Source: Pseudomonas sp. B28(2017) (lineage in GTDB: Bacteria > Pseudomonadota > Gammaproteobacteria > Pseudomonadales > Pseudomonadaceae). Taken from it: a stretch of DNA of 64,000 bases. The stretch spans positions 496,001 through 560,000 of the forward strand of contig NZ_NEJH01000004.1 in the NCBI RefSeq assembly GCF_002113025.1, in the 5' to 3' direction. The position numbers were made by a program, and so were the translations under genes. Below are positions 54,423 to 62,689 of the stretch, in pieces. The first letter of the stretch is position 1, and the number at the start of each line of letters is the position of its first letter. The notes under the pieces are model-generated. The model ran no database searches. It had not been told where the DNA came from and saw only the letters and a list, made by a program, of their open reading frames with translations.

Positions 54423-54431
54423 GTCGAGTTC

Positions 54432-54935
54432 CTACTGCAGTACGAAATTAGTGAAAAGCAACTGTTCGACCACCACTTTGCCGAGCTCTTTCTGCGCCAC
54501 TTCCTGCACGCTGGCGGTGGCTTTCTGCCGCAGCATTTCCTGGCCGACCGGCGACGCCAGGGTCGCAAAGTCCTGCCCGGAGAACAGCATGACCAGGTTG
54601 TTGCGGATCACCGGCATGTGGACCTTGAGTGCTTCCAGATCCGCCTGGTTGCGCGCGAGCATGGTGATGCTCACTTGCATGTAGCGCTGGCGACCGTTCT
54701 GGTTGAAGTTGGCCACGAAGGCCGGCGCCATCGACTCGAAAATCGCTGGCTGCTTGCCGACTGGAGCGGTTTGCGCCTCGGCGGCGGCAGGCTTGCTCTG
54801 AGCGCTGTGCATGAAGTACCAGGTCGCCCCCACGGACACACCGATCGCCAGCAGCAGAGCCACCACGATCACGATAATCAGCTTGAGTTTGCCTTTGGTT
54901 GCGGGGTCTTTTACTACTGCGTCGCTCTTCGCCAT
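54432..54935 (-). CDS. fliL: Flagellar basal body-associated protein FliL
   Basis: 167-residue single-pass membrane protein (helix about 18-40) with a periplasmic domain that rings the stator. The C-terminal 'VVEQLLFTNFVLQ' is the family ending. First gene of fliLMNOPQR-flhB, with a sigma-54-type promoter 51 nt upstream. Confidence 0.96.
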   Translation of the reverse strand: MAKSDAVVKDPATKGKLKLIIVIVVALLLAIGVSVGATWYFMHSAQSKPAAAEAQTAPVGKQPAIFESMAPAFVANFNQNGRQRYMQVSITMLARNQADLEALKVHMPVIRNNLVMLFSGQDFATLASPVGQEMLRQKATASVQEVAQKELGKVVVEQLLFTNFVLQ

Positions 54936-54985
54936 GCCAATAATCCGTCACTATTCGGGTTTTCACAGTCGCACGGCAAGGCAAG

Positions 54986-55001
54986 AGCAAGTGTTATGCC
55001 A
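54986..55001 (-). promoter_or_regulatory. Sigma-54-type promoter for fliLMNOPQR-flhB
   Basis: Minus-strand TGGCAT-AACAC-TTGCT matches TGGCAC-N5-TTGCW at all but one position, with correct GG-GC spacing. It lies 51 nt before fliL. Confidence 0.85.
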
Positions 55002-55062
55002 GAAATGTCGGAGGGAGATGGAGCGACGGACTGCCAGCAATCTGAAGAACACTGCAAAACCA

Positions 55063-55092
55063 CTGTGGGAGCGAGCCTGCTCGCTCCCACAG
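55063..55092. terminator. Perfect REP hairpin after fliK
   Basis: CTGTGGGAGCGAG-CCTG-CTCGCTCCCACAG gives a 13-bp stem with a 4-nt loop, 19 nt past the fliK stop and 61 nt before the fliL promoter box. It has no U-run, but it may end or stabilise the fliK transcript and insulate it from the fliL unit. Confidence 0.6.
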
Positions 55093-55111
55093 GGTTTGGT
55101 GTCTGCCCTGA

Positions 55112-56473
55112 TCAGGCGTAGTAGTCGACCGCGCTGGAGCCGATCACGCTGGTGGCGTTGGCAGCCACTTCAGCAACGCTCTGGGACATGTCGTCATCCA
55201 TTGAATCAAGGCGGCCACCACTCGCATGGCTGCGACCACTTTGAGCCTGCTGGTTTTGCCCCTGGTTTTGCGAACCACGAGACTGGTCCGAAACATTCAC
55301 ATCGACCTGCCCCATGCCCTGCTGCGCAAACATGTCGCGCAAGCGATGGACCTGGCCGTCCAGCGCCTCACGGACTCCCGGATGCGCACTCATGAACGTG
55401 ACCTGGGTCTGCTGGTCGGGAACCATGTTCACCCGGATATCCAGGCGCCCCAGTTCGGCGGGCTGCAACTGGATGTCCGCCGCCTTGAGATTGGCGCTGG
55501 ACAGGTACATGACCCGGTTCACCACCTCTTCGGTCCACCCGCTCTGATGCATGGCGATCGGCTGGTTCACCGGCAAGGCATTGGCGGTCTTCGGAGTGGC
55601 GGCCTGGGTCAGCGCTGCCAGGCGGTTGGCGAAATCGTCGACACGGGTGTCGCTGCTGGCGGACTTGAGATCCTTCAGACCGTCATCGATCAAGCCGCTG
55701 AAAGCCTTGTCGTCTCCCTGACCGGTGCTGCTCTTGTCGCCCTGAACATCCAGCATGGTGGCCATGCCGGTAGCAAAGTTTTGCGCTGGCGTCAGCTCAC
55801 CGTCAGCCTGGGCTTGCGCCTGTGTCGATGCAGACTTGGGCTGCGCCTGGCTGGAAGCCGATACATGACCGCTCTGCTCCATCGCCAGGCGCACCGCGGG
55901 CAATGCATCGAGTGGATCGGCTTCGGGATCAAAACCGCCATCAGTGCTGCTCGGCGCCGGAGCGCTTGCAGCCGTGATCGCCGCAGCAACCGGCGCTTCA
56001 ACCACTGGCTGCGCGGCATTGGCCACGGCAGGCGTTGCCGGCACTGGCGCTGGCATCGCTGGCTGTACGACTTGTTGCAATGAGGGATCAAGCGCCGGAT
56101 CGACCAGTGCAGCATCGACGACCGGCGCCGGGTCGGCATCTGACGCATCATCGCCTGCGGTCTTGTCGTCAGCCTGCAGCGGCTTGTCGGCAGGCAAGGA
56201 TTTGCCGCCATCGGCAACCACCGGCTCCTCGGCGGCAGACTTGTCGTCGCCAGCGTCTTTTTTTCCGGCGACTTCGCAGGTTTTGTCACGACTCGTCCCG
56301 GACGAGGCATCCGCCACCGCATTGGGCTTGCCCTGCGCCTGATTGGCGTAGACGTGAGCGAAGCTTGCGGCCTTGTCCCCGGGCTCAGCGGTCAGCGCCG
56401 GTGGATTGGCGGTGGCGGCTTGAGTCTTGGCCTGCGCGGCGGCCTGAAGAAGAATATTGGGGGTAACGGGCAT
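55112..56473 (-). CDS. fliK: Flagellar hook-length control protein FliK
   Basis: 453-residue secreted ruler protein. The long N-terminal part is rich in Ala, Asp, Pro and Lys (about 1-300), as expected for an unstructured ruler. The C-terminal switch domain (about 310-410) has 'WTEEVVNRVMYLSSANLKAADIQLQPAELGRLDIRVNM' and 'VTFMSAHPGVREALDGQVHRLRDMF', which contacts FlhB. It is followed by a Gln/Ser-rich tail. It has its own sigma-54-type promoter at 56523. Confidence 0.95.
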   Translation of the reverse strand: MPVTPNILLQAAAQAKTQAATANPPALTAEPGDKAASFAHVYANQAQGKPNAVADASSGTSRDKTCEVAGKKDAGDDKSAAEEPVVADGGKSLPADKPLQADDKTAGDDASDADPAPVVDAALVDPALDPSLQQVVQPAMPAPVPATPAVANAAQPVVEAPVAAAITAASAPAPSSTDGGFDPEADPLDALPAVRLAMEQSGHVSASSQAQPKSASTQAQAQADGELTPAQNFATGMATMLDVQGDKSSTGQGDDKAFSGLIDDGLKDLKSASSDTRVDDFANRLAALTQAATPKTANALPVNQPIAMHQSGWTEEVVNRVMYLSSANLKAADIQLQPAELGRLDIRVNMVPDQQTQVTFMSAHPGVREALDGQVHRLRDMFAQQGMGQVDVNVSDQSRGSQNQGQNQQAQSGRSHASGGRLDSMDDDMSQSVAEVAANATSVIGSSAVDYYA

Positions 56474-56522
56474 GAAACGGTCTCCGCTGCACTGGGATCG
56501 TAGGTACAGTCGGGAGAGTTAC

Positions 56523-56538
56523 TGCAAAGGTCGAGCCA
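56523..56538 (-). promoter_or_regulatory. Sigma-54-type promoter for fliK
   Basis: Minus-strand TGGCTC-GACCT-TTGCA matches TGGCAC-N5-TTGCW at all but one position, with correct spacing. It lies 50 nt before the fliK ATG in the hptB-fliK gap. Confidence 0.82.
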
Positions 56539-56573
56539 GCTTGACTCGAAGGGGGAGCAAATGCAGCGCTTGC

Positions 56574-56924
56574 TCAGATTTTTGCCGGACAACGCTGTCG
56601 TTCAGCTTCGTACAGAGGCCGGATACCGGCGAACTCACGGTCGATTTCGCGGACCAGTTCCTGAACGCCAGTGCATGACGAACTACTGGCCTGCTGCTCG
56701 AGTCGATGACAGAGCTCAGTCAGCCTGACTGCGCCCATATTGCTGCTGCTGCCTTTGAAGCTATGGGCGGTTTCAACGAGCAGTGCGGCACTGTCAGCCG
56801 TTCTCAGGACTTTCAGGCGCTCTTCGGAGTCCGCAAGAAAGATATCCAGCAGGTCCGGATAGCCATCCTCCATCACTTCCCGCAACGCACTCAGCACGCT
56901 GCGGTCCACATGTGTCTCGTCCAC
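56574..56924 (-). CDS. hptB: Histidine phosphotransfer protein HptB
   Basis: 116-residue four-helix Hpt protein. The phosphorylatable histidine is H54 in ETAHSFKGSSSNMGA. The start is GTG at 56924 with GGGAG 8 nt upstream. In P. aeruginosa HptB receives phosphate from several hybrid kinases and passes it to HsbR, which acts on HsbA to control swarming and biofilm formation; the same three genes are adjacent here. Confidence 0.94.
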   Translation of the reverse strand: MDETHVDRSVLSALREVMEDGYPDLLDIFLADSEERLKVLRTADSAALLVETAHSFKGSSSNMGAVRLTELCHRLEQQASSSSCTGVQELVREIDREFAGIRPLYEAERQRCPAKI

Positions 56925-56954
56925 TTGCTCACTCCCTGATCAAGAATGCGCGGA

Positions 56955-58661
56955 TTATGCCAGAGCGTCCCAGACAAACTCCACGCGTGCACTTCGACCA
57001 TCGTCGGTCCAGCGGGCATTACGCCCCAACTGGCGAATCAGACTGACCCCACGTCCCGACAGACGGATGTCATCCAGAGGTCTTTGCATCATCCGTTCGA
57101 CATCGAAACCCTTGCCACTGTCTTCAATGTGAATGGTCAGGCAACCGCCGTCGTCTGTTGGCACCACCTGCAAATGTAGCCGCACATAGCCTTCCTGAAG
57201 CTCGTCCAGCCGCGTGCTGCGCTCTTGATAATATCGCGCAAAGCCCGAAGCATTGCGCTTGAGGCTCGAATCCAGCCCCAGCACACCATGTTCCAGCGCA
57301 TTGGAGTAGAGCTCCGCCAGCACGCTGTAGAGCGCACCGCTCTGAGCCCGAAGGCCATGCACCTCCAGCAGCAACTGCAACAGATAGGGTAACGGATTGA
57401 AACGCTTGAGCGTGGCGGCGCGAAATTCGAAGCTCACCGACCAGTCCAGCGGACAGGACTGACCGCTGTCGGAGTAGATCAACGCCGGCGCAGTGATCTG
57501 CGCCGGCTCCAGCAGGCTGATTTCGACCATGCTGACATCGTCGCGGGTTTCTCCGCCGAAATCGCGGAGGGCCTGCTCGATTTCTTCGAACAGCGCATCT
57601 GGCTGACGGTTGGCGGCAAACACCTGCTGCAATCGCTGCTCGCCAAACAACTGGTCATTGGCGTCGCAGGTGTCGATCACCCCATCGGACAACAGGAAAA
57701 CCCGATCCCCGAGCGCCATGGGGAACACATCAGTGCGCTCATCGAAGGATTCCGGGCTTAGCACCCCCAAGGGCAGGTGCCGCGCAGGAAGAGGCGTTCG
57801 CTCGCCACTGGCGATGCAATGCAGATAACCGTCCGGCATTCCACCGTTCCAGACTTCAACCGAACGGCGCTGGAAACTCAGGCACAGCAACGTGGCACAG
57901 CAGAACATGTCCACCGGCAGGATGCGCTTGAGCTTGGCATTCATCTCACGCAGGGTTTCCGCCAGGCCATACCCCTTGGCCGTCATCCCGTAAAACACTT
58001 CGGCCAGGGGCATGGCCCCCACTGCCGCCGGCAGACCGTGGCCGGTGAAGTCGCCCAGCAGTACGTGCATGTCTCCGGCCGGTGTGAACGCGGCCAACAA
58101 CAGGTCGCCGTTGAACAGCGCATAGGGCGATTGCAGATATCGGATGTTCGGTGCGGCATTCAGGCAGCCGGAGTGCGCCACCTTGTCGAAAACGGCCTTG
58201 GCCACACGTTGCTCGTTGAGCAGGTAGTCGTGGTGCCGGGCGATCTGGTCACGCTGTTGCAGCACCGTGTCCTGCAAGCGCCGCAAACGATCCATCGCCT
58301 TGATCTTGGCTGCGAGAATCACCTGGTTGTACGGCTTCGCCAGAAAGTCGTCACCTCCAACCTCCAGACAACGGGCCAGCGCTTCGCTTTCGGACAAGGA
58401 AGTGAGGAAGATGATCGGCACCAGGGTTTCCCCGGCCAGGGCCTTGATTTGCCGGGCCGCCTCGAAGCCGTCCATCACCGGCATCAGCGCATCCATCAAC
58501 ACCAGATGCGGTGATTGCTGGCGAAACACCTCGACCGCCTCGGCACCGTTGGCCGCCGTCAGCACTTCGTGCCCCTGGCGGCGCAGGATACTCGACAACA
58601 GCAGGCGATCGGCGGCGCTGTCCTCGGCAATCAGGATCGTCAGCGGCTCCAGTGGCTGCAT
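56955..58661 (-). CDS. hsbR: Response regulator/PP2C phosphatase/kinase HsbR
   Basis: 568-residue protein with three domains: a receiver (1-125, phosphoacceptor D57 in LVLMDALMPVMDG), an SpoIIE-type PP2C phosphatase (about 170-380; 'GDFTGHGLPAAVGAMPLAEVF', 'LLSDGVIDTCD') and a C-terminal HATPase kinase domain (about 430-565; 'LYSNALEHGVLGLD', 'IEDSGKGFD'). It both phosphorylates and dephosphorylates the anti-sigma-factor antagonist HsbA. The start is ATG 58661, 5 nt after the hsbA stop; an upstream TTG is less likely. Confidence 0.95.
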   Translation of the reverse strand: MQPLEPLTILIAEDSAADRLLLSSILRRQGHEVLTAANGAEAVEVFRQQSPHLVLMDALMPVMDGFEAARQIKALAGETLVPIIFLTSLSESEALARCLEVGGDDFLAKPYNQVILAAKIKAMDRLRRLQDTVLQQRDQIARHHDYLLNEQRVAKAVFDKVAHSGCLNAAPNIRYLQSPYALFNGDLLLAAFTPAGDMHVLLGDFTGHGLPAAVGAMPLAEVFYGMTAKGYGLAETLREMNAKLKRILPVDMFCCATLLCLSFQRRSVEVWNGGMPDGYLHCIASGERTPLPARHLPLGVLSPESFDERTDVFPMALGDRVFLLSDGVIDTCDANDQLFGEQRLQQVFAANRQPDALFEEIEQALRDFGGETRDDVSMVEISLLEPAQITAPALIYSDSGQSCPLDWSVSFEFRAATLKRFNPLPYLLQLLLEVHGLRAQSGALYSVLAELYSNALEHGVLGLDSSLKRNASGFARYYQERSTRLDELQEGYVRLHLQVVPTDDGGCLTIHIEDSGKGFDVERMMQRPLDDIRLSGRGVSLIRQLGRNARWTDDGRSARVEFVWDALA

Positions 58662-58666
58662 GGCAA

Positions 58667-58966
58667 TCAACTGATGTCGAACAGCTTGTCGAAGTTGGAG
58701 ATGGCGAGGATCTTGCGCACGTCGGTACTGCTGTTGACGACGCGGATATCGGAGTCGTCGCCACCGGCATGATCACGCAGCAGAAGCAGCATGCCCAGGG
58801 CCGAGCTGTCGAGGTAAGTGGCGTCTTTGAGGTCGACCACAACCGCCGATAGCTGTTTATCTTCGTAGGACTGACGAAACTCCTGATGCTTGGCGAAATC
58901 GAATCGCCCCTTGACCGATATCGTCAGTTTTTGCCCATCCGGAGAGACTTCTGTAACGACTGACAT
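58667..58966 (-). CDS. hsbA: STAS-domain anti-anti-sigma protein HsbA
   Basis: 99-residue STAS protein. The phospho-acceptor serine is S54 or S55 in ATYLDSSALGML. In P. aeruginosa HsbA binds the anti-sigma factor FlgM or the diguanylate cyclase HsbD depending on phosphorylation, linking motility and biofilm. First gene of hsbA-hsbR-hptB, 109 nt after fliJ. Confidence 0.95.
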   Translation of the reverse strand: MSVVTEVSPDGQKLTISVKGRFDFAKHQEFRQSYEDKQLSAVVVDLKDATYLDSSALGMLLLLRDHAGGDDSDIRVVNSSTDVRKILAISNFDKLFDIS

Positions 58967-59075
58967 TTCATGGCTTCCTTGTCATTGGTAAACCCGCTTG
59001 CACAAGGTTTAGCATTTGGTGGAGGTTGGAGCAAGGCAGGAAGGTTGTGGTGAGACTGTCGGATCGTTATCGCTC

Positions 59076-59525
59076 CTACAATTGATCCTGCCGTGGCAGA
59101 CGCTGGGACAATTCATCCAGCAATTTCTGCTCGCGCCGGTCTTCAAGCGCCCGCGCCTCATCGGCATAGCGCTGAACAAGTTTGCGCAGGCCTTCGACCC
59201 GGGCAAATGCCTGCTGCCAGGTTTCCCGGGCTTTGTTGAGGTTGTTCTGATGCCAGGCCAGGCTCTGTCGCTGCTGGTCGATGGCCGTGCCCAGTTGCGC
59301 AAGAAAGCCCTGGTAGCCCAGCAACCATTGACCCGACACGCCGCCGCTGCCGCGTACGATCCATTGTTCCTGATAGTCGAGACGGAAGGCTTCAAGGTCG
59401 GCGAGTTTGCTTTCCGCCAGGCGAACCTGCCCTTGAAAGTGCCCCAGGCGCTGGACCGCGGTTTTCTCGGCCTTTTCTGCCATTTCCACCACCGGCGCCA
59501 GCCTTCCTGCCCGACTCTGGGCCAT
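59076..59525 (-). CDS. fliJ: Flagellar export chaperone FliJ
   Basis: 149-residue coiled-coil protein resembling the stalk of F-type ATPases, which activates FliI and FlhA. It is helical throughout, with many Glu, Gln and Arg residues. It lies 6 nt after fliI. A short REP fragment (CGCTCCTACA) overlaps the region at its 3' end. Confidence 0.94.
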   Translation of the reverse strand: MAQSRAGRLAPVVEMAEKAEKTAVQRLGHFQGQVRLAESKLADLEAFRLDYQEQWIVRGSGGVSGQWLLGYQGFLAQLGTAIDQQRQSLAWHQNNLNKARETWQQAFARVEGLRKLVQRYADEARALEDRREQKLLDELSQRLPRQDQL

Positions 59526-59531
59526 GAGCGC

Positions 59532-60890
59532 TTAACCGCCTGCCGCGGGGGCGAAGATCGAGGCGAGATACGCTTCGCTTTCGCCCAGGCTGATGCTGTC
59601 GTTGAGGCCCTGACGCAGGTATTTGACCAATTGCGGTTGCAGGGAAATCGCCAGATCGGTCTCCCGATCTCCACCGGCGACATAGGCGCCAACACTGATC
59701 AGGTCCCGGCTCTGCTGATAGCGAGACCACAACTGCTTGAAATACTGCGCGCGGGTCATGTGTTCCGGCGACACCACCGCCGGCATCACCCGGCTGATGG
59801 ATGCCTCGATATCAATGGCTGGGTAATGCCCTTCCTCGGCCAGGCGCCGGGACAGCACGATGTGCCCGTCGAGCACGCCCCGCGCCGAGTCGGCAATCGG
59901 ATCCTGCTGGTCGTCGCCTTCGGACAGTACGGTGTAGAACGCGGTGATCGAACCACCGCCCTTCTCCGCATTTCCCGCCCGCTCCACCAGTTTCGGCAAC
60001 TTGGCGAATACCGACGGCGGATAGCCCTTGGTCGCCGGCGGTTCGCCAATGGCCAGGGCGATTTCCCGCTGGGCCTGAGCGAATCGGGTCAGGGAATCCA
60101 TCAGCAACAGAACGTTCTTGCCCTTGTCGCGGAAATACTCGGCGATGCGCGTGCAATACATGGCAGCACGCAGGCGCATCAGTGGCGCATCGTCCGCCGG
60201 GGACGCCACGACCACTGACCGCTTGAGCCCTTCTTCACCGAGAATGTGCTCGATGAACTCCTTGACTTCACGACCCCGCTCACCGATCAGCCCGACGACG
60301 ATAATGTCGGCCTCGGTAAAGCGCGTCATCATCCCCAACAACACCGATTTACCGACACCGGTACCGGCAAACAGGCCGAGCCGCTGGCCGCGACCGACGG
60401 TCAACATGCCATTGATGCAACGAATGCCCACGTCCAGCGGTTCGCTGATCGGCTCGCGCTTGAGCGGGTTGATGGTCGGGCCATCCATGGGCACCCAGTC
60501 TTCGGCCTTCATCCCGCCCTTGCCGTCCAGGGCACGACCGGCACCATCGAGCACCCGCCCGAGCATGCTCATGCCCATGGGCAGGCGCCCGGTATCGCCC
60601 AGGGGCACCACTCGGGCACCGGGTGCGATGCCGGCGACACTGCCGACTGGCATCAGGAAGACTTTGCTGCCGGAGAAGCCCATCACTTCAGCTTCGACCT
60701 GCACCGGGTGATAGCTGTCGTCATTGATGACCATGCAGCGGCTGCCCATGGCGGCGCGCAGGCCCTCGGCTTCGAGGGTCAGGCCGACCATGCGCAGCAG
60801 GCGGCCCTCGAGAATCGGTGCGCCCTCCAATTGCGTGGCCTCGGCATAACTGCCCAGGCGCCTGGCAAAACTGGTGCGTTCAAGGCGCAT
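59532..60890 (-). CDS. fliI: Flagellum-specific ATPase FliI
   Basis: 452-residue hexameric ATPase of the export apparatus. The P-loop is AGTGVGKS (about 175-182), Walker B is '[19 protein letters not shown]' and the family sequence '[19 protein letters not shown]' follows. The start is ATG 60890, which overlaps fliH by 11 nt; an upstream TTG (60896) is less likely. Confidence 0.97.
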   Translation of the reverse strand: MRLERTSFARRLGSYAEATQLEGAPILEGRLLRMVGLTLEAEGLRAAMGSRCMVINDDSYHPVQVEAEVMGFSGSKVFLMPVGSVAGIAPGARVVPLGDTGRLPMGMSMLGRVLDGAGRALDGKGGMKAEDWVPMDGPTINPLKREPISEPLDVGIRCINGMLTVGRGQRLGLFAGTGVGKSVLLGMMTRFTEADIIVVGLIGERGREVKEFIEHILGEEGLKRSVVVASPADDAPLMRLRAAMYCTRIAEYFRDKGKNVLLLMDSLTRFAQAQREIALAIGEPPATKGYPPSVFAKLPKLVERAGNAEKGGGSITAFYTVLSEGDDQQDPIADSARGVLDGHIVLSRRLAEEGHYPAIDIEASISRVMPAVVSPEHMTRAQYFKQLWSRYQQSRDLISVGAYVAGGDRETDLAISLQPQLVKYLRQGLNDSISLGESEAYLASIFAPAAGG

Positions 60891-61665
60891 CGGCAATGTC
60901 CGACGCAGGCTTGCTTTCGATCGGTAGTTCCAGGCTGACGTCCGGCGCAGCCGGGTGCAATGCCTGCTCGTGCAACTGATCGAACAGTTTGTCCATCACC
61001 CGCGCGACACGGGTTTCGACCGTGGCGTCGATGCGACTGTGTTCGGTCTCGACCCGACATCCGCCGGGCAACAGCGCTTCGTCCTCGACGATGCGCCAGG
61101 TTTCTTCATGGCGCTCGCGCAGGGCTTTGACCTGTTCGAAATCCTGCGGATTGATATACAGCCGCACATTGCCCACACCCAGCGGCAGGAGCTTGAGGGC
61201 ATCGCGCATCACGTGTTCGATCTGTGACGAGTCGATGGCCAGTTCGCGCTGGATCACCTGTCTGGTGATGTGTTGCACGAGGTCGACCAGGGACTTTTCG
61301 ATCTGAGTGTCCTGTTCGGCGATGGGCTCGAACAGATGGGTCATCAATTGCTCCAGCGCTGCGATCTTGGCCGTCAGGGCCACTTCGGCTTCCTGGCGGA
61401 CCTTGAGCGTGGTGCTGTGGAATCCTTCTTTCTCACCCACCGCGAAGCCTTCGTTGTAGGCTTCCTGGCGAATGCTTTCGAGTTCTTCGAGGGTCAGTGG
61501 CTGGACTTCCTCCAGCGGCACTTCCTCCATTTCCGGCGGCTCGGGTTCGGGCTCCGGTTCCGGCTCGGGTTCCGGCGGGTCGAAACTGGGCAGCGCCCAG
61601 GTATCGAAGCCACTGACATCCCTGGCCCGGATCAGGTCAGTGGGCGCCTCATCATTCTTGACCAT
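60880..61665 (-). CDS. fliH: Flagellar assembly protein FliH
   Basis: 261-residue regulator of FliI and link to FliN in the C-ring. The N-terminal region has a Pro-Glu dipeptide run (about residues 31-44). A coiled coil (about 55-115) precedes a C-terminal domain resembling the F-type delta subunit. It lies 4 nt after fliG. Confidence 0.96.
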   Translation of the reverse strand: MVKNDEAPTDLIRARDVSGFDTWALPSFDPPEPEPEPEPEPEPPEMEEVPLEEVQPLTLEELESIRQEAYNEGFAVGEKEGFHSTTLKVRQEAEVALTAKIAALEQLMTHLFEPIAEQDTQIEKSLVDLVQHITRQVIQRELAIDSSQIEHVMRDALKLLPLGVGNVRLYINPQDFEQVKALRERHEETWRIVEDEALLPGGCRVETEHSRIDATVETRVARVMDKLFDQLHEQALHPAAPDVSLELPIESKPASDIADAP

Positions 61666-61669
61666 GGTG

Positions 61670-62689
61670 TTAGATCATTTCCTCGCCGCCCTTGCCGCCG
61701 AGAACGATCTCTCCGGCTTCGGCCATACGGCGGGCGATGGTGAGGATTTCCTTCTGCGCGGTTTCCACGTCGCTGACGCGCACCGGGCCCTTGGCTTCCA
61801 GGTCGTCGCGCAACAGTTCGGCCGCACGCTTGGACATGTTCTTGAAGATCTTCTCCTTGACACCTTCGTCCGACCCCTTGAGGGCCAGCACCAACACATC
61901 GGAGGACACCTCGCGCAGCAGTGCCTGGATTCCGCGGTCGTCGACATCGGCCAGGTTGTTGAAGACGAACATGAGGTCTTCGATCTGACCGGACAAGTCT
62001 TCGTCGACTTCGCGAATCGAATCCATGAGCTGGCCTTCGATCGAGCTGTCGAGGAAGTTCATGATGTCCGCCGCACGCTTGATGCCACCCAGGGTGGTGC
62101 GCGAGGCATTCGAGTTGCCGGAGAACTGTTTTTCGAGAATCTGGTTGAGTTCTTTCAGGGCCGCTGGCTGTACGGTGTTCAGCGAAGAGACTCGCAGGAT
62201 GATGTCCAGCCGTACCTTGTGGTCGAAGTTGCCGAGCACTTCACCAGCCTGGTCCGGATCGAGATACGCCACCACGATCGCCTGGATCTGCGGGTGCTCA
62301 TAACGGATCACGTCGGCGACGGCGCGCGGCTCCATCCACTTCAGGCTGTCGAGGCCGCTGGTGTTGCCACCGAGCAGGATGCGGTCGATCAGGCCGTTGG
62401 CCTTGTCTTCGCCCAGGGCCTGAGTAAGCATTTTGCGCACATAGTCGTCGGAGCCGACGCCCAGGCTGGTCTGGTCGCCGACAATATCGACGAACTCGCT
62501 CATCACCTGCTCGACCTGCTCGCGGTGCACATTACCCATCTGGGCCATGGCCACGCCTACGCGCTGAACCTCTTTGGGCCCCATGTGACGCAGCACCTGG
62601 GCCGCGTCGGTGGAGCCAAGGGACAGCAACAGGATCGCGGCCTTGTCGACCTTGGACAGTTTGGCGGCAACGGCTCGGTTATCACTCAT
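61670..62689 (-). CDS. fliG: Flagellar motor switch protein FliG
   Basis: 339-residue rotor protein that generates torque. 'KVDKAAILLLSLGSTDAAQVLRHMGPKEVQRV' at the N-terminus binds FliF. The middle has 'YEHPQIQAIVVAYLDPDQAGEVL', and the C-terminal charged helix (about 270-300: 'KGSDEGVKEKIFKNMSKRAAELL') faces the stator. The start overlaps the fliF end by 8 nt. Confidence 0.98.
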   Translation of the reverse strand: MSDNRAVAAKLSKVDKAAILLLSLGSTDAAQVLRHMGPKEVQRVGVAMAQMGNVHREQVEQVMSEFVDIVGDQTSLGVGSDDYVRKMLTQALGEDKANGLIDRILLGGNTSGLDSLKWMEPRAVADVIRYEHPQIQAIVVAYLDPDQAGEVLGNFDHKVRLDIILRVSSLNTVQPAALKELNQILEKQFSGNSNASRTTLGGIKRAADIMNFLDSSIEGQLMDSIREVDEDLSGQIEDLMFVFNNLADVDDRGIQALLREVSSDVLVLALKGSDEGVKEKIFKNMSKRAAELLRDDLEAKGPVRVSDVETAQKEILTIARRMAEAGEIVLGGKGGEEMI

